Shown in pieces: positions 30,241-40,864 of a stretch of DNA of 64,000 bases. Both the position numbers and the translations under genes were made by a program. Source of the stretch: Chondrus crispus (lineage: Eukaryota; Rhodophyta; Florideophyceae; Gigartinales; Gigartinaceae); assembly GCF_000350225.1 (NCBI RefSeq), contig NW_005179012.1, positions 161,885 through 225,884 on the forward strand, written 5' to 3'. Under the pieces are notes generated by a model, which searched no databases, was not told where the DNA came from, and saw only the letters and a program-made list of their open reading frames with translations. Each line of letters begins with the position of its first letter. Within the stretch, counting starts at the first letter, position 1.

Positions 30241-30451
30241 AATAAAATAATTAAAAATTAAAACTGTGCAATTATTCACACGTGTGTCCCCCAACCTGGA
30301 CTATTTGTTATATCCAAAATATTTTCCTTTCTTTTCACCCCACTGTACAGCACCATATTGCACTACATATCCCCCTTCTGAGCGCCCTTGCGCTACGCAA
30401 CATCAACTTAAAATTGCCCCGTTCTCCTAACTCGCACTTTCCTCGGGCATC

Positions 30452-31216
30452 ATGTCTCCGACCGACGGTCATCTCGTGCCGTCTCTTCTGCTTCGTTCGC
30501 TTCCCTTTTCGCGATTCCCTCGCGGTGTGTGTAAGCAAGGGCAAGACGAAAACCCTTTCCGTATATCCTCAATTGACCCTCCTTCCGAACCACGCGTCGA
30601 ATCCGCCCGATCTGCAAGCGGACAAAGTCCCTGTTCCAAACTCCGACGGCGTGTGCTTATCAGGTAAGCCCTATGCGCCCGGGGGCTTCTTTTCGTGCCC
30701 CGGCTACCACGCTTTGTCAGCATGTCTGATCCGGCTTTCCATCTGGGCTTCAATCCTCGTTCCCCTATTCGTCGATATCCCTCGCCGGATGAATTCCAAG
30801 ATAAAACTAAGCGTCAAAACCTTTCCCTCCTCGCTGCGGCCAGGTAGCTCTCCTGCGGAGGCTCTCCGTAGCCGACAAATTCGGTTTCCAGGTACCCCTT
30901 CCCAACACTGTCCACTCCGGAGTGCCGATCCTCGTGAAGCGGACCTATCCTCTTGGCTTTCCGTTCCTTGCTCCCCTTGCCTTACGGGCAACTCTGTGGC
31001 TTCCTCTGTAGGACCTCCGTCTCCTTCCAGGCGTCCCGACGAATCGTCAAAGCTCCCAAATCCGTCCATCCACCTGCGGTCGTAACCGACCCCACCATTG
31101 CCGTCACCTGTGGCTTCGGCCTGTCCATCTCGTCCTGTGCTCTCCAAGAAGGAACTCCCTTCATCTTCGCGTCTTACAGACAGCCTGGCGACGTCACCTA
31201 CTGTATTCCAGAATGA
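30452..31216 (+). CDS. Candidate multi-exon gene of unknown function
   Basis: Open segments in different frames are separated by short consensus GT-AG gaps. One is 30664-30720 (CAG|gtaagc ... tttgtcag, 57 bp), joining an N-terminal Ser/Arg-rich piece in frame to a second exon that starts MSDPAFHLGFNP. A second donor, CAG|gtagct, is at 30844. Later coding-like blocks are KFGFQVPLPNTVHSGVPI near 30880-30950 and TIAVTCGFGLSIS near 31100-31150. The exon chain after the second donor is ambiguous. No family is recognised. It could equally be a decayed gene. Confidence 0.3.
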
Positions 31217-31219
31217 ATA

Positions 31220-32430
31220 CCCTCTGCATGTTTCTCATTCCCAACTCTTCTACAGCTCCACTCCTCTTTTTTTACTGCGTTTCCGCCCTCGCGGTCGCAG
31301 TCTCTCTCATTCCTTCATTCCTTCTCTTTTTCATGACGTGCATCCCCAATTCCCTTCTCTCTTTTCTTTGAAAGTCCTCCTATTTACTTCGCACAGGATG
31401 CCGTTGGATTGGTTTCTCACCTCCTTACCAGCCAGCCATACGGGACCCTCAATGAGGTTTCTTGTGAAAGTGTCCCCTGCCAGGAGTGGTTCGGCCCAAT
31501 TTAGCCTGTGCACGGAGTCCTATGACATCCCACCTCGACGTCTAGTGAGGGGGCGGGAGGATCCTTCGGTCAATCCCTCTCCTCCTTTCTGATAGCAATT
31601 CCGCAACTTGCGCTACCTCTTTTGAATCCAGCCGGAGCCGTGCTTCCTGCAGTGAAAACTCATATATACGCGATCCTCTGACATACTGAGAGCCTTTCGT
31701 CCTGAACTCGAAATTGATTTCATCCATCCCCACATTGTCCGTCTCCGTTACTTGATTCTTCTGCCACTGCAGGTCTCTTGCTCTCGAAAATTTTCAAACC
31801 CAGTAAAATGCAGCACATTCTGTTTCATCGTCGCTTGAACGCTGTATTTCTCGCGAGCTACACATCAGTAGTCGTACAGATAGCAGATTGACGTATCACA
31901 CTCCCTCGCGGACCTATTATTCTCCTCTCTTCCAGGGAAACGATATCTTTCATTTATACCGACCCGCATTTCCCAACGTCTTGATTCAATCTTCCACGGT
32001 TCGCCCTTCCTTCTCACGCACCAGCGGGGTTCACATGGGCTGTTGTAGGTAGCTCTGGAAACGCTTCCCTTGTATATTTTGTAGAAAACAATACGGTAGC
32101 AAGCCTTGTGTTTCGGCCTAACCAAGACAGTTTCTCCAATTCTTCATCGCGTCTACGTGCGTTGTGTTCCGGATCGGGGACATATATAGTCAAATAAAAA
32201 TCGAGCGTAGCGGAGAAACATTTTTCTCTGATCCTCTATCGCGGGGGTGGTCGGTAGCGAGGTGTTCCACCGGTTGAAAATGGTGTAACAGTATAGCTGC
32301 GATCGCCACTTAGGCATTTACGGGTTGACGTCGTCTCCCCGTGAGGTAGGGAGTGTAACTTCAACGAAGCTTCGATTTCCATTGCCGAGTTGCGTCGTAT
32401 CTCTTGCTATGCGCAGGATCCCCTCATCGT
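31220..32430. other. No confident gene
   Basis: A block near 31400-31540 reads like structured protein (SMRFLVKVSPARSGSAQF) but cannot be linked to exons. TATA-like tatatagt lies near 32185. Nothing else is recognised. Confidence 0.3.
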
Positions 32431-32434
32431 CGCT

Positions 32435-33539
32435 TCACTTGGTTCCTGTAAGACAACCGCAAATTATTATGCTTGCAAGTTGGTCGAGCTTGCCCGTTGA
32501 CCTCGCCGATCTCATAAAAACAAAAAGAAAAGAACGGCTTGTTGTGAACCTGGCATCCTGATGTTCCACAATCCCCGCAAACGTCTCATGTCGGCTTCGG
32601 GGACGAAGCTGTGCGTGAAGGTTGCACTTTCCAACAACACTATCCGGCATGACACGTTTTCTTAAATTAAATTTCTCGGTGGATTCCGGTGTCCGATTCG
32701 GCTGCACGCACTTGTCGCTATTCAACGTCAAGAGAAAGACCGCTTCAATGATCTTGCAGATCGCGCAAGATTTACGGGTTAGAGCATCAGCTGTGGTTGT
32801 CCAATCCTCATCCAAATTTCGTGCGCTCATCCTGTCGCGGTATTGCTCGTCTGCGACTCGGTTCCTACGTCCTTCGGCGGTGGAAGGGGGCGGTGAGAAC
32901 CGCGGGTCACTGACGAAGTCTTCTGTCCTGGGCGGACCTCAGCTTGCGTCGTCGAAAATTCCCCTCATTCGTAGACCTCTTCACACGCGCGGTGCTACTT
33001 CCCAGACTCCCACGGGCCTTTCCCATTTTTTCTTCGACCACGGCGTGGAGCTCGGTGACACAGCGTCACGCGAGCCCTTCCCGGGTTTCATCAAAGGCCA
33101 TCAACGCTCCAAGGTGCTGGATCGTCCGAAGTATGAAGCCGAATGAAACACAGCTTGATCGAACCGATCATTAGAGAGAGCCTTCCCGCACCGCCGCAAA
33201 TTACCTCCCGTCCATGGCGCTCCCTCATTACTACTGTACCGTGCGTCGCGATCATGGCGCTTCTAGTTATTGCCACTCTTCCCGTTGTCTGACGACTTCC
33301 TCTCTGCCTGGCTCTCGCCGTTTCGTTGAAACTCTCGCCGTACAGTAAGGATCTCCTTCATCCGTCAGCTCCTCCTCAGCTTCGCTTTGAAGTGCGGGAA
33401 TCCCGCTACGCGTGGCATCATCCGTAGTCTTGCCAAACGCATAATTGATCTTGAAGGTCATCGTCTCCTCAGTGGCCTCTGCTGAGTCCTCGCACACTTG
33501 CTGACCAGCCTCCGCCGTGCGGGGACGTTTCCTCGGCAT
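32435..33539 (-). CDS. Candidate minus-strand gene of unknown function, at least two segments
   Basis: The first segment, 33539-33267, begins with a clear ATG after an AT-rich stretch and encodes a basic, nuclear-localisation-like start (MPRKRPRT) followed by an acidic region. The second, 32830-32435, encodes a Cys-containing, fairly ordered sequence. No splice pair joining them was confirmed and no domain is recognised, so they may be two separate relics. Confidence 0.3.
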
Positions 33540-33820
33540 TAAAAAACAAAATAATAAAAGATAACAAACAAAAAGAAGAATAGCAAAGCGAAGATAAAAA
33601 AACTGATCGTCGGTGATCGGTGAGAGCGTTCACTACGTGGTCAGAATACACAGGATCACTGAAAATCAGTGGTCCCCACCATCGTATTTGTACATTATTT
33701 TTGACCCCAGATATTTATATTCTGATTCAACATAACATTCGTATCAATTTCCAACCTTGTTTTCGTGCTTTACTTTTGCGTACCACTGATTAACATTATA
33801 ATTTCTGATGAGCTTCATAG

Positions 33821-33898
33821 ACGTTGCTGCGCCACGTGGTCAGAACGCTGCTCTGGATTAGTATAAACGTTGCTGCGCAACGTCGTCAGAACGCTGCT
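33821..33898. repeat. Two-copy 46-bp tandem repeat
   Basis: The 32-bp core acgttgctgcgc..acgt..gtcagaacgctgct occurs at 33821-33852 and 33867-33898 with two differences. A partial third match (acgtggtcagaa) is near 33636. Confidence 0.8.
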
Positions 33899-33963
33899 GT
33901 GAACAGCCACCCCTACCGAAAAGAACAGACTAATATATTGTGTTCTCCTGTACTAATTTCGAG

Positions 33964-34410
33964 TTAATGGAAATTGGTTAGAAGAGTAAAGCCTCTATAC
34001 ATTACGTTGAATTCAAAGTGCCAAATGTTGTGCTCAAGACAAGATCCGATCTCAGATGTGCTGCATGTGCCGCACACTTCATAGTTATAGGGCAGTCTCT
34101 GGTGCGGTGGCAACGGCTCGAGCGTCGACGGCGGGCGCGGCAGGTGCCGCTGAGATGCCGAGATGACGGCCGCCGCGGCGATGCGCCCGACCATGCCCGT
34201 TCGCGAGACGCGTGTAGCCGTGGGCGCTTCGTAGGCGGGGCCGTCGGCCGGGGCGCCGGACGGGGCGACGGGCATGGGTGGCTGCGGCGTGATGTGCCGG
34301 CCGCGGCGGGAGTTAGAGGGGGCGGTGGGATCGGTAGGGGGGGCGGCTGCAGCGGGGTCGTGCATGGTGTAGACGGGGCGGCGGCCGCGCTTGGAGGCGG
34401 CAGTGGACAT
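33964..34410 (-). CDS. Hypothetical protein with disordered N-terminus
   Basis: The ATG at 34410 gives 148 codons. I chose it over upstream starts because the sequence before it is C/T-rich and promoter-like. The first 80 residues are Ala/Pro/Arg-rich and disordered. The C-terminal 50 residues contain paired cysteines (YEVCGTCSTSEIGSC) that could bind metal. The last residues may be intron read-through. No family is recognised. Confidence 0.45.
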   Translation of the reverse strand: MSTAASKRGRRPVYTMHDPAAAAPPTDPTAPSNSRRGRHITPQPPMPVAPSGAPADGPAYEAPTATRVSRTGMVGRIAAAAVISASQRHLPRPPSTLEPLPPHQRLPYNYEVCGTCSTSEIGSCLEHNIWHFEFNVMYRGFTLLTNFH

Positions 34411-35210
34411 CGGGAGGGTTTGGGGGTAAGGGGGGACAGAAAACAAAGGGGAGGTGGTATGGTTTTCGGTAGGCGTCTGGGTTTGGGGGGCGGGGGAAGG
34501 CAAAGGAAGGGGGTCCGTAACGCGTAGAGGAGAAAAAGAGGGGAGGGGTGGGTGCAACTGTGATGGATGCAAAAGGGGTAAATTTACAGTGCCGTAGACG
34601 GCGCGCACGATCCAGCGCGTGCGCGTGGGGAGGGACAGGGCCCGTTTTTGGCGCAGAAGAGCGCACGTGGCACGGCACGCGTGAAAACGCGTCTCCTTGG
34701 GAGATGCTCCCGCCCGTTCTATGACGCATTCCCACCTCCATCTCTCTTCACCCCATTCCAACTGCCCACACCAACCAACGAAGTCCTCCCCGCCTCCTTT
34801 AATGAAAACCCTCTCTATCTCCCTCATCTCTCTCTAGCTAGCCCAGGCGTCGCTTCATCGTCGCCGTCTGCTCGCGCGGCATTACTATCCCAATATTCTT
34901 CCGCCCTTTCCACCGCACCACCCTTTCCAACACCTCTTCTTTCCCGTCCACTTCTCAAACTAGCTCCCTCAACTCTACGCACTCGATAATATCAAAGCCC
35001 AGCGCCGCCTCCTCCACATTCCGCGTCTGCGCCACTTTAATAGTCATAACTTCCGAAGCAGCTCCAGTCCCTCGTATATTACACGGAACGGACACGTCGT
35101 GTATGTGCTTATCCCTACAGTCTTCGATGTACCTTGGCTTCCGCCTTTTAAAAAGCGACTCTACACTCTTCTTGCGCCTGCGCTGCGCCGCGGCACTTAC
35201 TAGCTACGAG

Positions 35211-35311
35211 GGGCTTCCAAGGGTGGGGGGCGGGGCGAGGAATTGAACTCGCGACCAAAAGAAAAGGGCAGCAGGGGAGTGGTACCGAAGCACACCACCC
35301 CTGCGAAGCCC
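35211..35311 (-). ncRNA. tRNA-like structure, 101 bases
   Basis: The minus strand begins gggcttc and ends gaagccc, a seven-base terminal stem. A strong hairpin at 35271-35304 (gcagggg..tggt/acca.cccctgc) and a T-arm-like stem-loop with B box gttcaattc (near 35239-35250) lie inside. The length and the missing A box argue against a normal tRNA. A tRNA pseudogene, a tRNA-derived SINE or a split-type tRNA are options. Confidence 0.35.
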
Positions 35312-35702
35312 TTTTCTCCGTCGCCCCGCCTTTGCATGCGGCGACTACCGACCTTACTGGCGGTCGCCAGTAGTAAATTTCCAGCCCTTTTATACCCGAC
35401 ACCCGACACTTGAACGTGATACCCGACACTTAAACGTGTACACGTAGAGCTGCAAACGCATAATTCCCCACGGCTCCCCTTAGTGAAGATCCATGCCACC
35501 GACCCGTAGTCTTCAGATCCCGCCCCTCCTACTACAGCCCTACAGACCTCTTCCTCAACGTGCCCCACTTCCCATTGCAGCCCTCTTCACCAACGTGCCC
35601 GGCTGCAAGCATCCGATGCTTCCTTAACGGGGGATCTTCCTCAATCGCATCGCTCTCTGCGCTGACAAAACGTCACTTGCCGACGGAAAAGTCGACCTAG
35701 TA

Positions 35703-35849
35703 CTACCGCTCGGCAGACTCGTACGCGATGTCATAAAAGCGCTTGTTCTTAAATGTGAGGACACTGTAGACATTGTACAGGACTCCCTCGTGGTAGATGT
35801 TATCAACTTCGGGCGCTAGTTCGGGGGAAGGCGGGGCCTCTGGTTCCAT
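35703..35849 (-). CDS. Small open reading frame, 48 codons
   Basis: An ATG at 35849 is followed by an acidic Pro-rich start and an ordered aromatic-rich tail (NIYHEGVLYNVYSVLTFKNK), ending in TAG. Its composition is protein-like and unlike chance frames nearby. It may be a short gene or the last exon of a longer one. No family is recognised. Confidence 0.35.
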   Translation of the reverse strand: MEPEAPPSPELAPEVDNIYHEGVLYNVYSVLTFKNKRFYDIAYESAER

Positions 35850-36033
35850 CGGAAGGATGGGGTTCCGGCGATCCTTCTCCTGGTAAATTTACCAGATGGA
35901 AAACGGTGGGGGTACAGAAAACGACGAAGACAAGCCAATAAGAATGCATGACGCGCGCAAATCATTTGTCATATTTTCAAAAATGATCTGCATGCATGAC
36001 CGAAAAGTTTTGACGGCGTGAAGGGCAGCCGGT

Positions 36034-36504
36034 GTGTCCGCCGCGGTGGCACGTGCACAGCTCGCGGCGCAGCTTTTCGAGGGGCGTTGTGGTGCATATA
36101 GTGGATATGTGGGAATGAAATGCGCAATGGAAGGTAGGAGAGTCGACAGGCTGAAGAAGAGTCTGCATGGTGTAGCGGCGGCTTCGGGCGTCCTCAGGAC
36201 GCATGTCATGTTTGTGGATGATGAAGAGGAGATGGCGGGGCTAGAAAAGGAGCTGAGTGAGCGGAAAGGGACGGGCTCCTTACATAGTGGTGGAGGGCAT
36301 CGAGCAACGCTAAGGTCGACGAAGAAAGCGTACAAGGAATTGCAACAGCGGCAGGAGCGACACGGAAAATTTAGGACGGTGCTGAAGGACATGGCCTCGG
36401 AGAAGGCTCTGCTGAGCAAGGGGCGTCGTGTGTTGGAAAGACGAGCGAATTCTACGACAGGAGCGCCTGCCGTTTACCGTTGGCAACAAGAACGCAAGCG
36501 ATAG
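36034..36504 (+). CDS. UTP11: UTP11-like U3 snoRNP component, C-terminal part
   Basis: Residues from about 27 match the second half of eukaryotic UTP11. YVGMKCAMEGRRVDRLKKSL corresponds to the YIEMKR...IERLKSELH region. HVMFVDDEEEM corresponds to HVFFFDTKKEV. The end, PAVYRWQQERKR, corresponds to the conserved PAIYKF..RRKR tail. UTP11 acts in the small-subunit processome in the nucleolus. The usual N-terminal 120 or so residues are not in this frame, and I could not find them in the 400 bp upstream. The gene is either truncated, has an upstream exon I missed, or is a relic. Confidence 0.7.
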   Translation: MSAAVARAQLAAQLFEGRCGAYSGYVGMKCAMEGRRVDRLKKSLHGVAAASGVLRTHVMFVDDEEEMAGLEKELSERKGTGSLHSGGGHRATLRSTKKAYKELQQRQERHGKFRTVLKDMASEKALLSKGRRVLERRANSTTGAPAVYRWQQERKR

Positions 36505-36585
36505 TACGAGAACTAGCTCTTGTCATGTGGGATGATTCCGGGGATTTATACTTAATTCTTAACTGGCAAGATCGCACTGCAACCT

Positions 36586-38671
36586 TTACAGACTTCTATC
36601 GATCAACCCAAAATGGAGTCGCGATTTTCTCCCGTCCATCGTCCTTGTCCAGTTCATCGTGATTATGCCTCCAATGCGAACACCGACTCCGTAGCTCATC
36701 CCAATCGGTTCTCGTATCTGTTCATTAGAGACGGCAATATCCCCAAACAGGACACCCACTAACGCCGTCAAGCTGTCCAGCAAACCGGGTGAGATCACCT
36801 TTCCAGATCGATTCGCTGGGGCATCATTCACGTGTTTCGATACAGAGGTGTTGTCTTCACTCTCTGCATTAGCCCCCTTGTCGTTTTGGATTAGGGGGTC
36901 TTTTCGCTGCCTCCCCTAGTGCCACTCGTCTTTTGTTGAGTAGCAGATTTATCGATGTCCTTGCCGGCACTGGTGTCGCTTTGCTTTCTGTCCTTTTCGT
37001 TTTCGCTCTCATCATCTTCTGGAACTGCCCCCGGGAGAGCACCGCGCGTCAACGGTACCCTAAGCTCAAGTCGCCCCGTCCCAAACGACTTGTACCGTCC
37101 CAGCTCTCCATAGTCATAACCGCGCACATTCATGACACCCCCCAGCGATTTCTGTTCATGCCAGGGTAGATTATCGGACCCGATCCCCAAATTGAGACCT
37201 GCCGCAATAGAAGCGTATGGCCCCACCCCCACGTATTGTGCCAGCCGGACAACTGTGTTGCGAAACATCGTGCCGGCCTCATTAAATGTCTTCCCGATTG
37301 AGCTCTCCACGTTGAGCATATGCCCAGACCGAGGACAATCGATGGGGAAGCGCGTCATGTGTGCGATACTGCTTTGCAGGACGGTTTGAAAAATGGACGT
37401 ATCTGGCGTGGCACGTTCTGACGGGTTCGCCTGGACGCTCTCCGCGACCGAGTTGAGCAACAGCAACCAGTTGCCACTGCCCGGCCTGTACCCAAGCTCT
37501 AGCATGGCGCCGTCGCGATCCTTCTCATATCTGAGCGGGGTCTCAATCCCGCGACGAGTAACTTCATCATCGCCTGATGGTCTGCGTAGGCCGATGGAGC
37601 GGGTAGCCGGCACCCCCCTGGAAGAATTGGCATCGCGGAACGCACGAATCTTGTATGAGAAGGGGATTCTGGCGCCAATGCGCATATCTTCAAAGGCGAC
37701 ACAGCCCGCGGCGCGGGGGGAGTCCAAGCGCTTTTGCCACTCGAGCGGATGCGTTGGGCTTTTCCGCGAAAGTTGTTGTCTAGAAAGGAGACGTCCCCGT
37801 ACATGCGCCCGTCCGAAGTGATGCCAGCGCCCGGTTCCACGCGGCAAGTCGGGCGTTCTTTGACGTTAAGCACAAGCTCGACGCGTTCGGCGGAAACGGA
37901 TTTGACTTGAACGTCTGCAGACTCGAAAATACCGAGGGCCATAAGGGAAGCGAAGCCCTCTGCGGTCCATCTAAAAATGTCGTCCCGCTTCATGCCGAGG
38001 ACGCGGGTGATCAGGTCGACTCTTGTGACGACGGAGGCGCCCTCGACGGGTTTGCCGTTGCTGTCGACCGCGACAAGACGGATGGCGTGCAGGCGGGGCT
38101 CAATGGAGTAAAGGGCGAGCGTGCGGTTGAAAATCGAAGGGTAAGTGACGATGGAGAGGCGGGAGCACGGGTAGCCGTTTTCTGTAAACCAGTTATTACA
38201 GACGTCGATGGCGGCGTCGACTTGCTTGCGGTTGACATTCTGTTTGGCGATGGGTGCAAACGCTGAGTCGATGACGGAGAGGGGTATTTTTTTGCGCTCA
38301 AGGACGTGAACGCGGCCCAGGAATGTGTTTCTATCGAGGTTTCTGAAGGGGTTGGAGATGGTGAAAGCGGGGGGGAGGGTGCGACGACGACGGATGGGGA
38401 GTGCGGGAGAGGGGCTTTGAGGGGAGGGGCTGGGAAATGTGCCCAGATGAAAGAGGGCGGTGGAGGGGGAGGGAAGAGGAAGGCCATTGTGAAATGGCGG
38501 GGCTGAGATGCGAATGAAAATGGGGAGGGAGAGCGGGGGACGACGCCTGTTGACGGCGCCTGTTGACGACACCTGTTGACGACGACGATGAGGACGGTTG
38601 ACGAGCTTGCGGATCAAAAATCCACCATTTGGGAAGGCCGCCACTGAGACGGGAGACGGGAGACGTGCCAT
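36586..38671 (-). pseudogene. Omp85-family outer envelope protein (OEP80/Toc75-like), two frameshifts
   Basis: A Ser/Pro/Arg-rich N-terminus that could be a transit region is followed by POTRA-like repeats (about residues 160-330, e.g. NGYPCSRL, TRVLGMKRDDIF, GIFESADVQV). The barrel follows: FLDNNFRGKAQ, PFSYKIRAFRD, YDYGELGRY, and a terminal strand with SYGVGVRIGG...LHFGLIDRSL, where the final aromatic/aliphatic pattern is usual for the family. More than one POTRA argues for a plastid OEP80/Toc75 over mitochondrial Sam50. The frame shifts near 37745 and again in a G5/C5 run at 36894-36898. Each shift fits loss of one base, so sequencing error is a real alternative. I prefer the ATG at 38671. 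Confidence 0.8.
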
Positions 38672-38759
38672 TGATCCCGGGGGTGTAAGGGCCGTTCCTA
38701 ACGAAGAGTTCGCGGTGCCAGCACCCGAGCACCTGGACATTTGGCATGAATGTATTGGT

Positions 38760-39540
38760 TGAAAAAATTACTGGAATTATACTGAGGGCCGTGTCGCCAT
38801 GCTGGTCTTGTCCCGCCGCATGGACACTTCAGCAGAGGTGTGTGGGAGCGTGTTACGCGTGCGGCACAGGCCCGCCCGTGCGCAACGTGCGGTCTCATGT
38901 GAAATCCCACCCTCATTAAATTTGTCCAATTTTAACACCGGACGGCGGCGTCGGTGTGGGGAATCAAGCCAGCCTCGCCTGTCCAGCAATGCACATGTCC
39001 CCCGGTGAGCTGTAGCCACCCTCCTTTTTTGGCCTAAATTTTCGGGAGGCGGCGAGAGGCGGCGGTGGCGGGGCGACAAGATGTACGTATGTGCTGTAAA
39101 GTTACAGTACCTTCGTGTCGTACAGTACACGGGCTGCGTGCGCACTTTGCGCACGTGAGTTGCACATTTCGTGCCCTTTTTTTCTCGTTAATTTTCACGT
39201 GTGGCGGTGGATTGACATTGGGCGAGCGGGGCGCTGAGGGGGATTGCTGCACTGCCTGCCCAATGTCGATATTTTCTTCCAATCTTCAGCACCCGTCCGT
39301 CGGTGCGACTGAGGGCATTGGTGTACGCGGCATACTGTATTACAGAAATTGCGACTTCCAGCCCGGCTGTGGTTTCGGAGCATCTGGCGTCCGTGCAAGG
39401 ACACTGCTCTCGGATCAGGTTGCTCTCGCTTATCCGCCCTTCGGCAAATTTCTTTGCGCGTGCTATGGCGAGCGCAGCTCCACTCGCCGGAACCTCAATC
39501 TACGCATCTCCCACGTCCCCTTGCACACAGCGCATAACGA
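38760..39540. other. Intergenic, no confident gene
   Basis: Frames are open on both strands, but none has ordered protein character over its length. A short inverted repeat (gacattggg/cccaatgtc) lies near 39218-39265. Confidence 0.3.
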
Positions 39541-39552
39541 CCGGACAATGGT

Positions 39553-40039
39553 TTGATCGTTCGTCGGGATAAATATCCCGGATTCGGGTTGACGGCTTTG
39601 TGTGAGCCTATGCATTTCAGACCTGGCACAATGGCTGGTCTACCATCAATTTGCAGCTCGTGCGGTCTTATAAAGACCTGGAGCAACTCGACATGGTACG
39701 CTCTCACGGAGGAGGGCTTAACCATGCCGAAGGATCTTTTGAAATACAGATCAGTGCTTGTACGGACATTCGCGGAGTACGTGCGGTCTGGGGACGCTGC
39801 CAGTGGAAGAGAAGGCCAAGCACAGGCAGAACCGGGATCTTTCTCGAGTGGTGATTGCACGCCTGCTGCGGAACGGCTTGATGGGCACATTTGGGGAGCC
39901 CACGAATTCGGGTAGGTGGGATCATCGGGAGCTGGAAAGCAGAATGGAGGTTCCGAAACGAAAAAGAACAGGTTGGGAATCAGAAGGCAAGCCACCGCGC
40001 GGGAATGCGATTCACGACGCAAGTGAAGAGGGCAATTGA
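39553..40039 (+). other. Coding-like region of unknown function, frame uncertain
   Basis: Two plus-strand frames each contain protein-like text: LTMPKDLLKYRSVLVRTFAEY in one, then VVIARLLRNGLMGTFGEP and a basic KRKR segment in the other. A single shift near 39790 would join them. A minus-strand frame of 189 codons overlaps and cannot be excluded. Confidence 0.3.
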
Positions 40040-40049
40040 TGTCGTGGAG

Positions 40050-40860
40050 CGCTAGGAAAATCATTCCATGGTTTTTGGATGAGAGATTGTTATATGAAGA
40101 GGTGGGTGAATATGCCAGGAAGAGCGGGTTGGCGTGTGATATTGGGTGATGTCAAGGAGGTTGGTGGGATCGATGTTTTGTGAGGTGAAGGTCGGGTCCG
40201 GGGGTGAGGGAGAAGAGGAGGAGGTCGTGCTCGAGGGTCGGGGGTCGACATGTTGGTGATGGACAAGGTGTTGGAGGGGGATCAAGGGGAAGAGGGTTCA
40301 AGGAGGGGAAATGGAAGGGCGCGAGGAGTAGAGGGTTTCGGTTGTGGTAGATCAGATTATCAGGTGAAGTCTTCCATCCTCCACGGTACCGCTACAGTTA
40401 CTGTCACCAATTCTATATAACCACCCCGTCCCACATGTACCCTGCCATCACTAAAATGTTCGGCCCTCTCAATCGTGATCAAATCCGCCCAGATCACATC
40501 CACCTCACCCACCCCCAACTCACAGTAACTTCTCTCTCTCCCTTTCCTAACATAATATCTACCCTGTATCTGCCTACTCTACCTCTGAAACCTCAGACAT
40601 GTCGGGGAAAGGTTTGATGTATTCAGTGTTGTATCTGATATCCGTGAAAATTGATACCTTTATTATTCATTGGAAGAACTCATTGCCACCTCCAAACTTC
40701 TCTATCAGATTAATTCCTAGAACTCACATTTGAGCATTATGATCCCACATTGTGAGTTCTTCTCGGACAGGGTAAGCCTTTGCAAGAGTACACTCTCCCA
40801 CGACTCAAAACGTCAAGTATCGCGTGAAATAAGTAGTCATGGATATACTGTAACATGAGG
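40050..40860. other. Intergenic, no gene seen
   Basis: C/T-rich and G-rich low-complexity stretches and no supported coding sequence. I looked for a terminal inverted repeat matching the far side of the 41-49 kb unit and found none by eye. Confidence 0.35.
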
Positions 40861-40864
40861 CAAA

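Noticed and set aside
34018..34527. Gly/Arg-rich plus-strand frame of 169 codons
   Set aside because: It is the antisense of the minus-strand hypothetical gene and of GC-rich low-complexity DNA; it has no ordered protein character.
37907..38266. Plus-strand frame of 119 codons
   Set aside because: Exact antisense of the POTRA region of the Omp85-like gene.
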